From Oscillospiraceae bacterium (GTDB taxonomy: Bacteria > Bacillota > Clostridia > Oscillospirales > SIG627): 64,000 nt of DNA. The position numbers were made by a program, and so were the translations under genes. The stretch is taken from NCBI GenBank assembly GCA_034925865.1, contig JAYFRN010000001.1, positions 84,395 to 148,394 on the forward strand, written 5' to 3'. Shown one piece after another: positions 1-7,811 of the stretch (within the stretch, counting starts at the first letter, position 1; the number at the start of each line of letters is the position of its first letter). The notes beneath the pieces were generated by a model, which searched no databases, was not told where the DNA came from, and saw only the letters and a program-made list of their open reading frames with translations.

Positions 1-1
1 A

Positions 2-1153
2 GGCAGCAGAATAATAGTAAATCCCGGACAAATAGCTCTTATAGTAGATAACGGAGCTGTAAAGGATGCAACAGCTGAGCCGGGAGCATTCACATTTGAC
101 GATTCCACCTCCCCGAGCTTTTTCGGAGGAGATTTCGGACCTGTCTTTAAAGAAATGTGGGAAAGATTCAAGTTCGGCGGAGCAATTTCAAAACAACAGG
201 CCGTTTATTTCTTTAACGCGAAGGAAATTCTCGATAATAAATTCGGAACTGCTACGCCGATTCCATATTCAGACTGGGGGCATCCTACGTTCAATCCGAG
301 AACTCAGTCGCTTTACGGAATGGCCGTCAATATCCGCATGTACGGAAAATACACATTTAAAATAAACAATCCCTTTGAGTTGTTGAGGAAAATCGCCGGA
401 AACGCAGAGACATATTCCAAATCAGAGCTTGTCGATCAGATGACCAGCGAATTTCTCGCCTCGATGCAAAGTACGCTTAATTTGCTCGGTACGGCGGAGA
501 ATAAAATACCGGCGCTCGATCTCCCCAGCAAGAGCGAGCAGATCGTCAACAGCATGCATGAAAAAAGCTTTGACGAAGCGATTAAAGCGCGCGGTATCGA
601 GATAGTGTCAGTCGCTGTGCAAAGCGTGTCCTTCGATGATGAGTCCAAGAAGAAAATCGATCAGTACGAGCTTTCGGATCCTCTTTCCCAGAGCGCTTAT
701 CTTGCTCATTCTCAGGGCGAAGCTCTCAAAAATGCCGCTTCAAATCCGTCCGGCGGCGGGAGCACAATGATGGGGATGGGAATCGGTTTCGGAGCAATGG
801 GCGTCAATCCGATGTCTACAATGCAGCAGGGATCGCAGAACCAGATGCAGACCGGAGAGCAGATCGCGGCTGCGCTGAAGTCAAATGAAACGGCTTCATC
901 ATCCGCCGCCGACACCTGGAAATGTATCTGCGGAGCCGAAAGTAAAGGTAAATTTTGTACTCAATGCGGTGCAAAGCGTCCTGAATCTAAAATCGGGAAA
1001 ACTTGGAAATGCGCCTGCGGAGCCGAAAACAGCGGTAAATTCTGCAGCGAATGCGGAGCCAAAATGCCGCCCGAAAAGCTCAAATGTTCTAAATGCGGTG
1101 CGGAGCTTGAACCGGGGACGAAATTCTGCCCGGAATGCGGCGCAAAAGCGTAA
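2..1153 (+). CDS. SPFH (YdjI-type virion-core-like) protein with three C-terminal zinc ribbons, 5' truncated
   Basis: The window edge cuts off the start; an open frame runs from base 2 with no start codon and leaves 383 visible residues. The body resembles the SPFH/YdjI 'virion core protein' family: an acidic PGAFTFDDST stretch, then GGDFGPVFKEMWERF, then SPFH-like sequence and a helical segment ending near base 700. A Gly/Met-rich linker follows (about 745-860), then three zinc ribbons with CxCG...CxxC or CxxC...CxxC spacing at about 922-975, 1011-1065 and 1084-1145 (for example CGAESKGKFCTQCGAK). In Bacillus, YdjI-type proteins work at the membrane with PspA-like stress proteins; that role is family knowledge and is not shown here. 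It lies 9-21 bases upstream of the next gene and near hflK/hflC-like genes, so it may belong to a membrane-microdomain or stress operon. Confidence 0.85.
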   Translation, partial: GSRIIVNPGQIALIVDNGAVKDATAEPGAFTFDDSTSPSFFGGDFGPVFKEMWERFKFGGAISKQQAVYFFNAKEILDNKFGTATPIPYSDWGHPTFNPRTQSLYGMAVNIRMYGKYTFKINNPFELLRKIAGNAETYSKSELVDQMTSEFLASMQSTLNLLGTAENKIPALDLPSKSEQIVNSMHEKSFDEAIKARGIEIVSVAVQSVSFDDESKKKIDQYELSDPLSQSAYLAHSQGEALKNAASNPSGGGSTMMGMGIGFGAMGVNPMSTMQQGSQNQMQTGEQIAAALKSNETASSSAADTWKCICGAESKGKFCTQCGAKRPESKIGKTWKCACGAENSGKFCSECGAKMPPEKLKCSKCGAELEPGTKFCPECGAKA

Positions 1154-1162
1154 ATACAGAAA

Positions 1163-1777
1163 GTGAATTTAAATATGAACGTATATAAAATCAAATCAAA
1201 GGCAGAGCCGTGCTTTTGCGGTGTTGAAAAAGCATACATTGATAATTCAGTCTGGGACAGGGATTACCGCCCTCTGACATACGCTCAGATAATCCTTGTT
1301 CCCGATGATGCTTTTTATATAAAACTGACCTGCCATGAGTCAAATCCGCTCAGCAGATATACAAAGTTTTATGATCCCGTTTACACCGACAGCTGTATGG
1401 AGTTTTTCGCGAATTTCGCTCCTGAAAAATCAAAGCTGTTTATTAACTGTGAAATGAATTCGCTCGGCACCTCGCTTATAGGCGTAGGCGAAGAAAGACA
1501 TAACAGAAAAAAGCTGTCAGAGTTTACAGACATTCTTCCACAGGTAGAAGCCGTGCGCGAAGATGACCGTTGGTCTGTCACGATGAGATTCGAGCTTGAG
1601 ACAATTTATAAAATATACGGTAAAATTGATTTTACGCCCGGATATGAATTTAAAGGCAATTTGTACAAATGCGGCGATGACACTCCCGTGCTTCATCATT
1701 TAATGTGGAATCCGGTTGAAACAGAAAAGCCGGATTTTCACAGACCGGATTTCTTCGGTGAACTCATAATAGAGTAA
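1163..1777 (+). CDS. Carbohydrate-binding (CBM9-like) domain protein
   Basis: A protein of 204 residues without signal peptide or membrane segment. The pattern (an early Trp-Asp-Arg-Asp region, LVPDDAFYIKLTCHE, CMEFFANFAPEK, then a late HHLMWNPVETEKPDFHRPD and terminal FGELIIE) resembles the compact beta-sandwich proteins annotated as CBM9-like or cellulose/xylan-binding in Clostridia. The start is either GTG at 1163 or ATG at 1175; the AGAAAG at about 1158-1163 would serve the ATG at 12 bases, a spacing common in this window. The gene follows the SPFH/zinc-ribbon gene closely and ends in a hairpin before the hflK-like gene. Binding to sugar is inferred from fold resemblance only, and the cytoplasmic location makes the target unclear. 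Confidence 0.6.
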   Translation: MNLNMNVYKIKSKAEPCFCGVEKAYIDNSVWDRDYRPLTYAQIILVPDDAFYIKLTCHESNPLSRYTKFYDPVYTDSCMEFFANFAPEKSKLFINCEMNSLGTSLIGVGEERHNRKKLSEFTDILPQVEAVREDDRWSVTMRFELETIYKIYGKIDFTPGYEFKGNLYKCGDDTPVLHHLMWNPVETEKPDFHRPDFFGELIIE

Positions 1778-1783
1778 ACATAA

Positions 1784-1813
1784 GGCGGCTTTGTGAAAAA
1801 TCCCAAAGCCGCC
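1784..1813 (+). terminator. Hairpin after the CBM9-like gene
   Basis: A perfect 10-bp stem, GGCGGCTTTG (1784-1793) pairing with CAAAGCCGCC (1804-1813), around a 10-base loop. No long T-run follows, so it may be a weak terminator or a processing signal. Its position argues that the downstream hflK-like gene begins at the ATG at 1841 and not inside the hairpin. Confidence 0.6.
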
Positions 1814-1840
1814 ATAATTAAAACAAGAAAGGTAAGAATA

Positions 1841-2794
1841 ATGAACGGAAACTATAATTTCGGCGGTTCATATGCGAAAAAGCCGATTAATTTCGATAAA
1901 GAAAAATTCAAAAAAATAGCAATCACTGTTGTGATCGTGGTGCTTGCTCTGATATTGCTCTCAACATGCTGGTATACAGTAAAGGATTATCAGGGGGCAG
2001 TCATTACCACATTCGGAAAAGCCACTGGGACCGCTTCGGCCGGAATACATTTCAAGTTGCCGTTTGGCATCCAGAAGGTAAAGCTTGTCGATGTCAACAA
2101 TATCAAAAAAATAGAAATCGGGTACTCAAGCAGCGGTGAAGCTGTCGAATCCGAAAGTAAAATGATAACAGGCGATTATAATATAGTAAATGTCGATTTT
2201 GTAGTCGAATACAAAATATCCGATCCTGTTAAGTTTTTATTTGCTTCAAAACAGCCTGAGTTGATTCTCAAAAATCTTTCACAAAGTCAGATAAGAAATG
2301 TCATTGGCTCATATAACGTAGACAGCGTTCTTACGGACAAAAAGCTTGAAATACAGCTGGAAATCAAAGACCTCATTACAGAAGAGCTGTCTAAATATGA
2401 TATCGGACTTATTCTTCTTAATGTGCTTATTCAGGATGCTGAAGCTCCGACCGATGCTGTCAGTCAGGCATTTAAAAACGTGGAGGCGGCAAGACAGGGA
2501 ATGGAGACCGCAATAAACGAAGCCAACGCATATCAGAATAAAATGATTCCGGAGGCAGAGGCCCAAGCTGACAAGCTTCTGCAGAATGCCCAGTATCTCA
2601 AAGAAAAGAGAATAAACGAAGCGCACGAGCAGGTTGCGATGTTTGAAGCTATGTACAGCGAGTATAACCTCAATCCCGATATAACACGTGCGAGAATGTA
2701 TTACGAGGCAATCGAAACCGCGCTGCCCGGAGTTAAAATTATCATCAACACTTCCGACGGCAGCGATATATTCAAGTTCATGCCGCTAGAATGA
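1841..2794 (+). CDS. hflK: HflK-like SPFH membrane protein
   Basis: A 317-residue protein. The start at 1841 is chosen because AAGAAAGG lies 8 bases upstream; earlier in-frame codons fall in the hairpin. One transmembrane segment near residues 20-42 is followed by the prohibitin/SPFH opening (YTVKDYQGAVITTFGKA, GIHFKLPFGIQKV), a band-7 domain, and a long charged helical region with many Ala/Glu residues (about 215-275). HflK and HflC form a membrane complex that modulates FtsH proteolysis in bacteria; that function is taken from the family. An hflC-like gene follows 59 bases downstream in the same direction, which supports the pair assignment. No ftsH is present in the window. Confidence 0.85.
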   Translation: MNGNYNFGGSYAKKPINFDKEKFKKIAITVVIVVLALILLSTCWYTVKDYQGAVITTFGKATGTASAGIHFKLPFGIQKVKLVDVNNIKKIEIGYSSSGEAVESESKMITGDYNIVNVDFVVEYKISDPVKFLFASKQPELILKNLSQSQIRNVIGSYNVDSVLTDKKLEIQLEIKDLITEELSKYDIGLILLNVLIQDAEAPTDAVSQAFKNVEAARQGMETAINEANAYQNKMIPEAEAQADKLLQNAQYLKEKRINEAHEQVAMFEAMYSEYNLNPDITRARMYYEAIETALPGVKIIINTSDGSDIFKFMPLE

Positions 2795-2853
2795 ATCATA
2801 AAAAAATAACACACACATGTGAACAATAAAAAGAAGAAAGGCATAATATACAA

Positions 2854-3744
2854 ATGAAAACAAAGAATAAAGTCGGCATTACGATTCTTGCGGTGGCCAT
2901 AATCGCCGGAATAATCGCTTTAATGAGCTTTTATACTGTAAATGAAAACGAATATGCCTGCGTGGTCAGGTTTTCGAAAATAATAAAAGTTGCCTCAGAA
3001 TCCGGGATTTATTTCAAAGCACCTTTTCTTGACGAAGTAAGCATATATCCGAAGACAGTTATACTATACGATATTAAGCCGTCGGAGGTCTTGACTTCGG
3101 ATAAAAAATCGATGATTGTGGATAGTTATATACTCTGGAAAATAACCGATCCCATACTCTTTTATAAAACTCTTCAGACAACCAACGAAGCCGAAGTCAG
3201 AATAGACAATACCACCTTTAACGCGCTTAAAACAACCATGGGTAATATAGAGCAAAACTCTGTAATTAACCAGGAAAATGCGGGTGAGCGCAACGAGCTT
3301 TATAAAAAGATCAACGATCAGGTGGCCGAATCCGCGAAGCAATACGGAATCGAAATTGTCGATGTAAAAATAAAACGGCTTGATCTTCCGAATGAAAACG
3401 AGGCCGCGGTATTCACCAGAATGATATCCGAAAGAAACCAGATGGCCGCAAAATATACTGCCGACGGTGAGAAGCAGGCTACGATGATCAAAAACGACGT
3501 AGATAAAAAAGTGAATATCACAATATCAAACGCAGAAGCTGAAGCTGCACGCATTGAAGCCGAGGGCGAAAATGAATATATGAAAATCCTTGCTGCCGCA
3601 TATGATACGGACGATAAAAAAAGCTTTTATACATTCCTGCGTTCTATAGAAGCGCTTAAAGCGACGTTGAACGGCGAAAACAAAACGGTTATATTTGACG
3701 CCGACAGCGAGCTTGCTACGGTGCTTAAGGGGTATATCAAATAA
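2854..3744 (+). CDS. hflC: HflC-like SPFH membrane protein
   Basis: A 296-residue protein with one N-terminal transmembrane helix (about residues 7-27), the HflC opening (FYTVNENEYACVVRFSK, GIYFKAPFLDEV), a conserved ITDPILFYKT region, then the helical tail in which HflC-type KRLDLPNENEAAVFTRM and ISERNQMAAKYTADGE are visible. It is slightly shorter than proteobacterial HflC. AGAAAGG sits 12 bases upstream of the ATG. It is expected to form a hetero-oligomeric ring with the upstream HflK-like protein on the outer face of the cytoplasmic membrane and to restrain FtsH; this is family knowledge. Confidence 0.87.
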   Translation: MKTKNKVGITILAVAIIAGIIALMSFYTVNENEYACVVRFSKIIKVASESGIYFKAPFLDEVSIYPKTVILYDIKPSEVLTSDKKSMIVDSYILWKITDPILFYKTLQTTNEAEVRIDNTTFNALKTTMGNIEQNSVINQENAGERNELYKKINDQVAESAKQYGIEIVDVKIKRLDLPNENEAAVFTRMISERNQMAAKYTADGEKQATMIKNDVDKKVNITISNAEAEAARIEAEGENEYMKILAAAYDTDDKKSFYTFLRSIEALKATLNGENKTVIFDADSELATVLKGYIK

Positions 3745-3766
3745 TTTCAGAAGGACTTCTTTACTT

Positions 3767-4369
3767 ATGAAATCGCTATTTCGGCCGAGGGTTTCCGAGC
3801 TGAAACGTATTTTTACCGATATTCCGGTTCTTGATACCGACAGGCTTATTTTAAGAAAAATCTCGGTTACAGATGCCGCCGATATGTATGAATATTCAAA
3901 AAATCCAAATGTAACACGTTATCTTACATGGTCTCCGCATGAGGATGAAGAATACACAAGGCGTTATATAAAATATCTGCAGGGTCAATATATGTCCGGC
4001 GAATTTTACGACTGGGGACTTGAGCTCAAAGAAAACGGGAAAATGATAGGCACCTGCGGCTTTACGTCCATAAATGAACGTGACCGTTCCGCCGAAGTCG
4101 GATATGTGATCAACGAAAGCTATTGGCACAAAGGCTACGCGACAGAAGCGTTAAAAAAAGTCATTGCCTTTGGCTTTGACCATATGCTCCTTAAAAGGAT
4201 AGAGGCAAAGCACATTGAAGGCAATGACATGTCGGCTTCCGTAATGAAAAAATGCGGTATGAAGCTTGACGGGATCCTGCGTGATTCCATGTATATAAAG
4301 GGCGAATATAAAACAATACATGTGTATTCGATCATCAGAGAAGAATATTTGTATAATGATATCCGCTGA
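3767..4369 (+). CDS. GNAT family N-acetyltransferase (RimJ/RimL type)
   Basis: A 200-residue protein with the RimJ/RimL-type GNAT layout: DTDRLILRKISVTDAADMY near residue 25, the acetyl-CoA region with ERDRSAEVGYVINESYWHKG followed by YATEALKKVIAFGF, and the terminal VMKKCGMKLDGILRDS block. These proteins acetylate protein N-termini or small amines; the substrate cannot be told here. The ATG at 3767 has AGAAGGA at 3749-3755; a longer in-frame reading would overlap hflC without a binding site. A small hairpin, CCGC-TGAA-GCGG, covers the stop codon (4363-4374) and is followed by TGTTTTG. Confidence 0.88.
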   Translation: MKSLFRPRVSELKRIFTDIPVLDTDRLILRKISVTDAADMYEYSKNPNVTRYLTWSPHEDEEYTRRYIKYLQGQYMSGEFYDWGLELKENGKMIGTCGFTSINERDRSAEVGYVINESYWHKGYATEALKKVIAFGFDHMLLKRIEAKHIEGNDMSASVMKKCGMKLDGILRDSMYIKGEYKTIHVYSIIREEYLYNDIR

Positions 4370-4505
4370 AGCGGTGTTTTGTCCGCGAGTATACAGCAGT
4401 CAAACCCTTAAAAGATGTCAAAGTTTTTATGTTATCCGGGAAGCCGTCCGATATATAATACCTGAAAGCTCTTAAACATATCTATCGTATTTCTGAAAAA
4501 ATTGT

Positions 4506-4537
4506 ACAGCCGGCATGACACAAGGCATGCCGGCTGT
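4506..4537 (-). terminator. Rho-independent terminator of the SleB-like gene
   Basis: A perfect 12-bp stem, ACAGCCGGCATG (4506-4517) with CATGCCGGCTGT (4526-4537), and an 8-base loop. Read on the minus strand it is followed by ACAATTTTTTC, so it terminates the minus-strand gene that ends at 4566. It may also block read-through from the plus strand. Confidence 0.85.
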
Positions 4538-4565
4538 GATTAATGTCCGTTTTACATATGAATTA

Positions 4566-5234
4566 TTATTTATCTTTAAAAAACCTGTGACAATCAATAG
4601 TATAAAGATAACACAGATCGGATTCAAACCATGCGGCCACTTCGTCTGAAGTGTATTCCGGATCGTAGAAATACAGCGCCCCGCATGAACGGTCTTCGCA
4701 TCTTCCGTTGATTACATCGTTGACAGCTTGTATGGTCGTCTCGTCCGGCACAAATGTAGTGTTGTAGAAATTGATTATTGTCGGATATTGCTTTTTTTGA
4801 TGAAGCACATCTGAAACCGTATTTGGAAATTTATCGGATTTGACACGGTTTATTATTACCTCTGCGATTATCCGTTTATGTTCAAGTCCAAGATTGTCTA
4901 CCTCACGCTGAACAACACAATACAACATACGCAATTCATCTTCACTTATGCATATTGATCCGCACATGACCGAATCCTCAACATAAGCGTCCACAGGAGA
5001 CGAATAACCTGGCACAGACAGATAGTCGAGATCGGGAGAAATGTCGTCGGGTGTTGGATCAGATTTAAATACATTAGAATCACCATATGAGGTTACTTTG
5101 ACACTCGGCGCTGTTTTATATGCCTTTTCTGCCAAAGTTGCTATATCTGCCGCAAATACCGTTGATATCAGATTAAACCAAAGTGCATATATAGTTATAA
5201 TTATAACAGCAAATCCTGATATATAAGTTCGCAT
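4566..5234 (-). CDS. Cell wall hydrolase, SleB-like (Hydrolase_2 family)
   Basis: A 222-residue protein: an N-terminal signal or anchor helix (about residues 5-28), a low-complexity linker, then the SleB/CwlJ-type catalytic domain from about residue 95. Visible family features are ELRMLYCVVQREV, AEVIINRVKSDKFPNTVSDV, and a late ALYFYDP and HRFFK. Related enzymes are lytic transglycosylases that attack spore cortex or vegetative peptidoglycan. Without a PG-binding domain a specific SleB role cannot be assigned. GAGGTGAG precedes the ATG, and a TTGACA-16-TATAAT promoter lies upstream. The gene is monocistronic. Confidence 0.85.
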   Translation of the reverse strand: MRTYISGFAVIIITIYALWFNLISTVFAADIATLAEKAYKTAPSVKVTSYGDSNVFKSDPTPDDISPDLDYLSVPGYSSPVDAYVEDSVMCGSICISEDELRMLYCVVQREVDNLGLEHKRIIAEVIINRVKSDKFPNTVSDVLHQKKQYPTIINFYNTTFVPDETTIQAVNDVINGRCEDRSCGALYFYDPEYTSDEVAAWFESDLCYLYTIDCHRFFKDK

Positions 5235-5314
5235 ATCTCACCTCGGGCTTTTTTATGATTATACGGCCTTAAGTATGTGAATATACATAAAAATAAAATG
5301 CCGTATTGAAGTAT

Positions 5315-5342
5315 ATTATACAAAAATATCGGCTTTTGTCAA
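5315..5342 (-). promoter_or_regulatory. Sigma-A-type promoter of the SleB-like gene
   Basis: On the minus strand, TTGACA (complement of 5337-5342) and TATAAT (complement of 5315-5320) are separated by 16 bp. This predicts a start near 5308 and a leader of about 75 bases. A vegetative-type promoter would suggest that the hydrolase is not strictly forespore-specific; that is inference. Confidence 0.75.
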
Positions 5343-5362
5343 ACTGATTAAAACAATAAAGA

Positions 5363-5388
5363 ATAACCGCGCTTTTTGGCGAGGTTAT
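5363..5388 (-). terminator. Probable terminator after the GT2-GtrA gene
   Basis: On the minus strand the stem ATAACCTCGC / GCGCGGTTAT (one mismatch) closes a 6-base loop and is followed by TCTTTATTGTTTT. It lies about 100 bases downstream of the glycosyltransferase stop codon and just upstream of the SleB-like gene promoter, so it insulates the two. Confidence 0.6.
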
Positions 5389-5489
5389 GTAATTACATTA
5401 AAAGGAAAAATAATAATGCTGTAATACCTGTCATAAGTATTTTATAAAATAAATACAAGACAATTTAATATATATTGATATGTCTATTA

Positions 5490-6503
5490 TCAATTGAATA
5501 CATATCTGCGTTGAATCCAATATGAAGAACAAAAGAGAATAATATCGGTCATCGGCTTTGCGACGGCAAGAGGGATACCTATAAAATCACGGAATAATCT
5601 GAGGAATACGTAGCTTAGGCATACGAGAACGACTGCAAGAAGGGCATATTTCCATGAAGTTGTTCTTGCTTTTTTAGATGAATCGTTAAAAACAAGATTA
5701 TTGTTGAGCATGTAATTAATTGTCGCGCTGATGATCCTTGCAAGTATTACAGAGATAAAAAGAGTGTTTATTAACGAATCAAAAACCAAAAGCAGGATAT
5801 AATCGACAAAGAATGATATAATAGAAGCCGCGAGATATCTCAGAATCGGCAGCATGACTCTTACGGAATCTGCAATAGGTCTGTAATGAGACGAATAATG
5901 CTTTTCATCATACACCGTGTCGATTTCAATTTCCAGAAATTCAAAGCCCGCGCGTTTTGCGTCAAGAAGCATGTTCTGTTCGTATTCGAAACGGGATCCC
6001 TTAATACTCATCAGCCAGGGCAGCATAGAATAAGAAACCCCTCTGAGACCTGTCTGAGTATCGCTCACGCGTGTTCCGGTGGCAAGATGAAAAAAGGCGA
6101 TAGTAAAGGAGTTTCCGAATTTATTTCTGAACGGAACTTTGCCTGTAAATTTCCTGCATCCAAGGATAAGATGATTCAGGTTATTCTTGACAAGAATGGC
6201 GACGGAGTTAATATCCTTGAGTTTATGCTGTCCGTCACAATCTGCAGTCACTATTCCGACACAACCTGGTATATTCTCATATATGTATTTGAATCCTGTT
6301 TTAAGCGCTTCGCCTTTTCCCCTGTTGACTTCATGGGTTAATATTGTGACGCCTCGCTCTCTTACTCCTTCAAAGACCGGATCGAATTCTGGCTTGCTTC
6401 CGTCGTTAACAACAAGAATATCATAATCAGTGTTTTCTTTAATTTCATCTATCAGCTTTAACAGTTTATTATCCGGTTCGTAAGAAGGTATCAGTATTAT
6501 CAT
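5490..6503 (-). CDS. Glycosyltransferase family 2 fused to a GtrA-like membrane domain
   Basis: A 337-residue protein. Residues 1 to about 215 are a GT-A fold family 2 domain of the dolichol/undecaprenyl-phosphate type: IPSYEP at the start, VVNDGS, HEVNRGKGEALKTG, the metal-binding ADCDGQH, and SRFEYEQNMLLDA. From about 222 to the end there are four predicted transmembrane helices with the GtrA pattern (NYMLNNNLVFND, a C-terminal WIQRRYVF). The usual role is transfer of a sugar to polyprenyl phosphate, with the GtrA part helping flipping, for surface glycan decoration. AGAGGT precedes the ATG by 5 bases. The gene stands alone and is divergent from the alpha/beta hydrolase gene. Confidence 0.88.
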   Translation of the reverse strand: MIILIPSYEPDNKLLKLIDEIKENTDYDILVVNDGSKPEFDPVFEGVRERGVTILTHEVNRGKGEALKTGFKYIYENIPGCVGIVTADCDGQHKLKDINSVAILVKNNLNHLILGCRKFTGKVPFRNKFGNSFTIAFFHLATGTRVSDTQTGLRGVSYSMLPWLMSIKGSRFEYEQNMLLDAKRAGFEFLEIEIDTVYDEKHYSSHYRPIADSVRVMLPILRYLAASIISFFVDYILLLVFDSLINTLFISVILARIISATINYMLNNNLVFNDSSKKARTTSWKYALLAVVLVCLSYVFLRLFRDFIGIPLAVAKPMTDIILFCSSYWIQRRYVFN

Positions 6504-6623
6504 ATAGGACCTCTGGTATGAATTAATGGTAAGTTGTTTTATGAGAAAGAGTCAAAATGAGAGTTATATAAAAATAATTATTAATTAATAATCGCGTTAA
6601 TTGCATTTGAAAGGAATAAAAAA

Positions 6624-7628
6624 ATGAAGAAGTTCATTATTTCTGCTGTCGCAACTGCCGCGGCATTATCGGCAATATCACTTATGTGTGATGGTTTGTA
6701 TATGTTTAATTTAACAATGTCAAGAAAAGCTCAGGTACCGTCTCATAAAAAAAACGGTAAAAATAAGGAAGTGCCGCCACAAAATGAATGTAACGAATAC
6801 ATGGATTTTGCCGACAAAGGTAAAGAATACTTAAAAACGAAATATACCGAAAAAGTGCAAATAATTTCTGAAGACAGAAAAAAGCTTTCTGCGACGATTG
6901 TGCTTTCAAACGCCGTTCATACTGACGGCAAATTGAAATTTACGGTTTGTATTCATGGATACAGAAGCAACGGATTGAATGATTTTGCAATGATGGCTGA
7001 GTATTTTACAGATGCCGGATTCGGAATGCTTATTCCGGATAACCGCTCTCACGGAGAAAGCGAAGGGAAATATATTGGTTTTGGGTGGAATGACAGAAAA
7101 GACTGTCTGTCATGGTGCGAATATCTTGTTAAAAGATACGGAGAAGATATAGAAATTGTCTTGATGGGAATATCCATGGGCGCCACGGCAGTCATGGCGG
7201 CTTTAGGGGAGAATACTATACCGCAGATAAAATGCGCAGTGGAGGATTGCGGATATTCCAACGCATGGGAGGAGCTGTCTTTGCAGCTTTATAATACCTA
7301 CGGATTAAAGCCGTTTCCCGCACTTTATCTTGTCAGCATATGGAATAAAATAATCAACGGGTATTTTATAAGTGAAAACAACGCTTTGAAGCAGATAAAA
7401 AATTCAAAGCTGCCGATTCTTTTTATTCATGGCGAAAATGACAGATATGTTCCGCTTTATATGGTCAACAAGCTTTATGAAGCTTATGAAGGACCAAAAA
7501 TGCTGTATATCGCGCCGAATGCGGCGCATGCGCAAAGCTTTATAAAAAACCAAGAAAATTATAAGAAAAAGCTTGATGAATTCTTCTCATCGGCGTTCAG
7601 TGAACACAAGGATGACGTCGCCTTATGA
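6624..7628 (+). CDS. Membrane-anchored alpha/beta hydrolase
   Basis: A 334-residue protein with an N-terminal hydrophobic helix (about residues 3-28) likely to be an anchor or signal. The alpha/beta hydrolase core has the nucleophile elbow GISMG (Ser184), an oxyanion-region HGYRSNG near 110, the acid in GENDRYV (Asp273) and the histidine in AAHAQSF (His302), so the triad appears intact. It resembles the 'alpha/beta hydrolase with TM' proteins common in Clostridia that are related to BAAT/serine aminopeptidase-type hydrolases. The substrate is unknown. GAAAGGA lies upstream of the ATG. It is divergently transcribed from the glycosyltransferase. Confidence 0.85.
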   Translation: MKKFIISAVATAAALSAISLMCDGLYMFNLTMSRKAQVPSHKKNGKNKEVPPQNECNEYMDFADKGKEYLKTKYTEKVQIISEDRKKLSATIVLSNAVHTDGKLKFTVCIHGYRSNGLNDFAMMAEYFTDAGFGMLIPDNRSHGESEGKYIGFGWNDRKDCLSWCEYLVKRYGEDIEIVLMGISMGATAVMAALGENTIPQIKCAVEDCGYSNAWEELSLQLYNTYGLKPFPALYLVSIWNKIINGYFISENNALKQIKNSKLPILFIHGENDRYVPLYMVNKLYEAYEGPKMLYIAPNAAHAQSFIKNQENYKKKLDEFFSSAFSEHKDDVAL

Positions 7629-7685
7629 AAAATAATCACTGTTCATAAGAAATAGGTAATTATTTATATTTCGCATATTATTTGC

Positions 7686-7811
7686 TTAAGGGAACCTCTA
7701 AATATTCAATGACTTAAAATTTCATCTCTTGTTTTCTTTTATTATCTCTACTTTTTTTCGTTTTTTGAGAGTGGAACAATAGAAAAAACGAGTTCTTAGA
7801 GGTTACCTTAA
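7686..7811. mobile_element. MITE-like element with 16-bp terminal inverted repeats
   Basis: A 126-bp segment bounded by TTAAGGGAACCTCTAA (7686-7701) and TTAGAGGTTACCTTAA (7796-7811), which are inverted copies matching at 15 of 16 positions. There is no coding capacity. The outer TTAA, or the inner TA, could be the duplicated target; the two cannot be told apart here. The right end overlaps the 3' end of the apbE-like gene and supplies its stop codon. I see no second copy in the window and no transposase for it. Confidence 0.65.
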
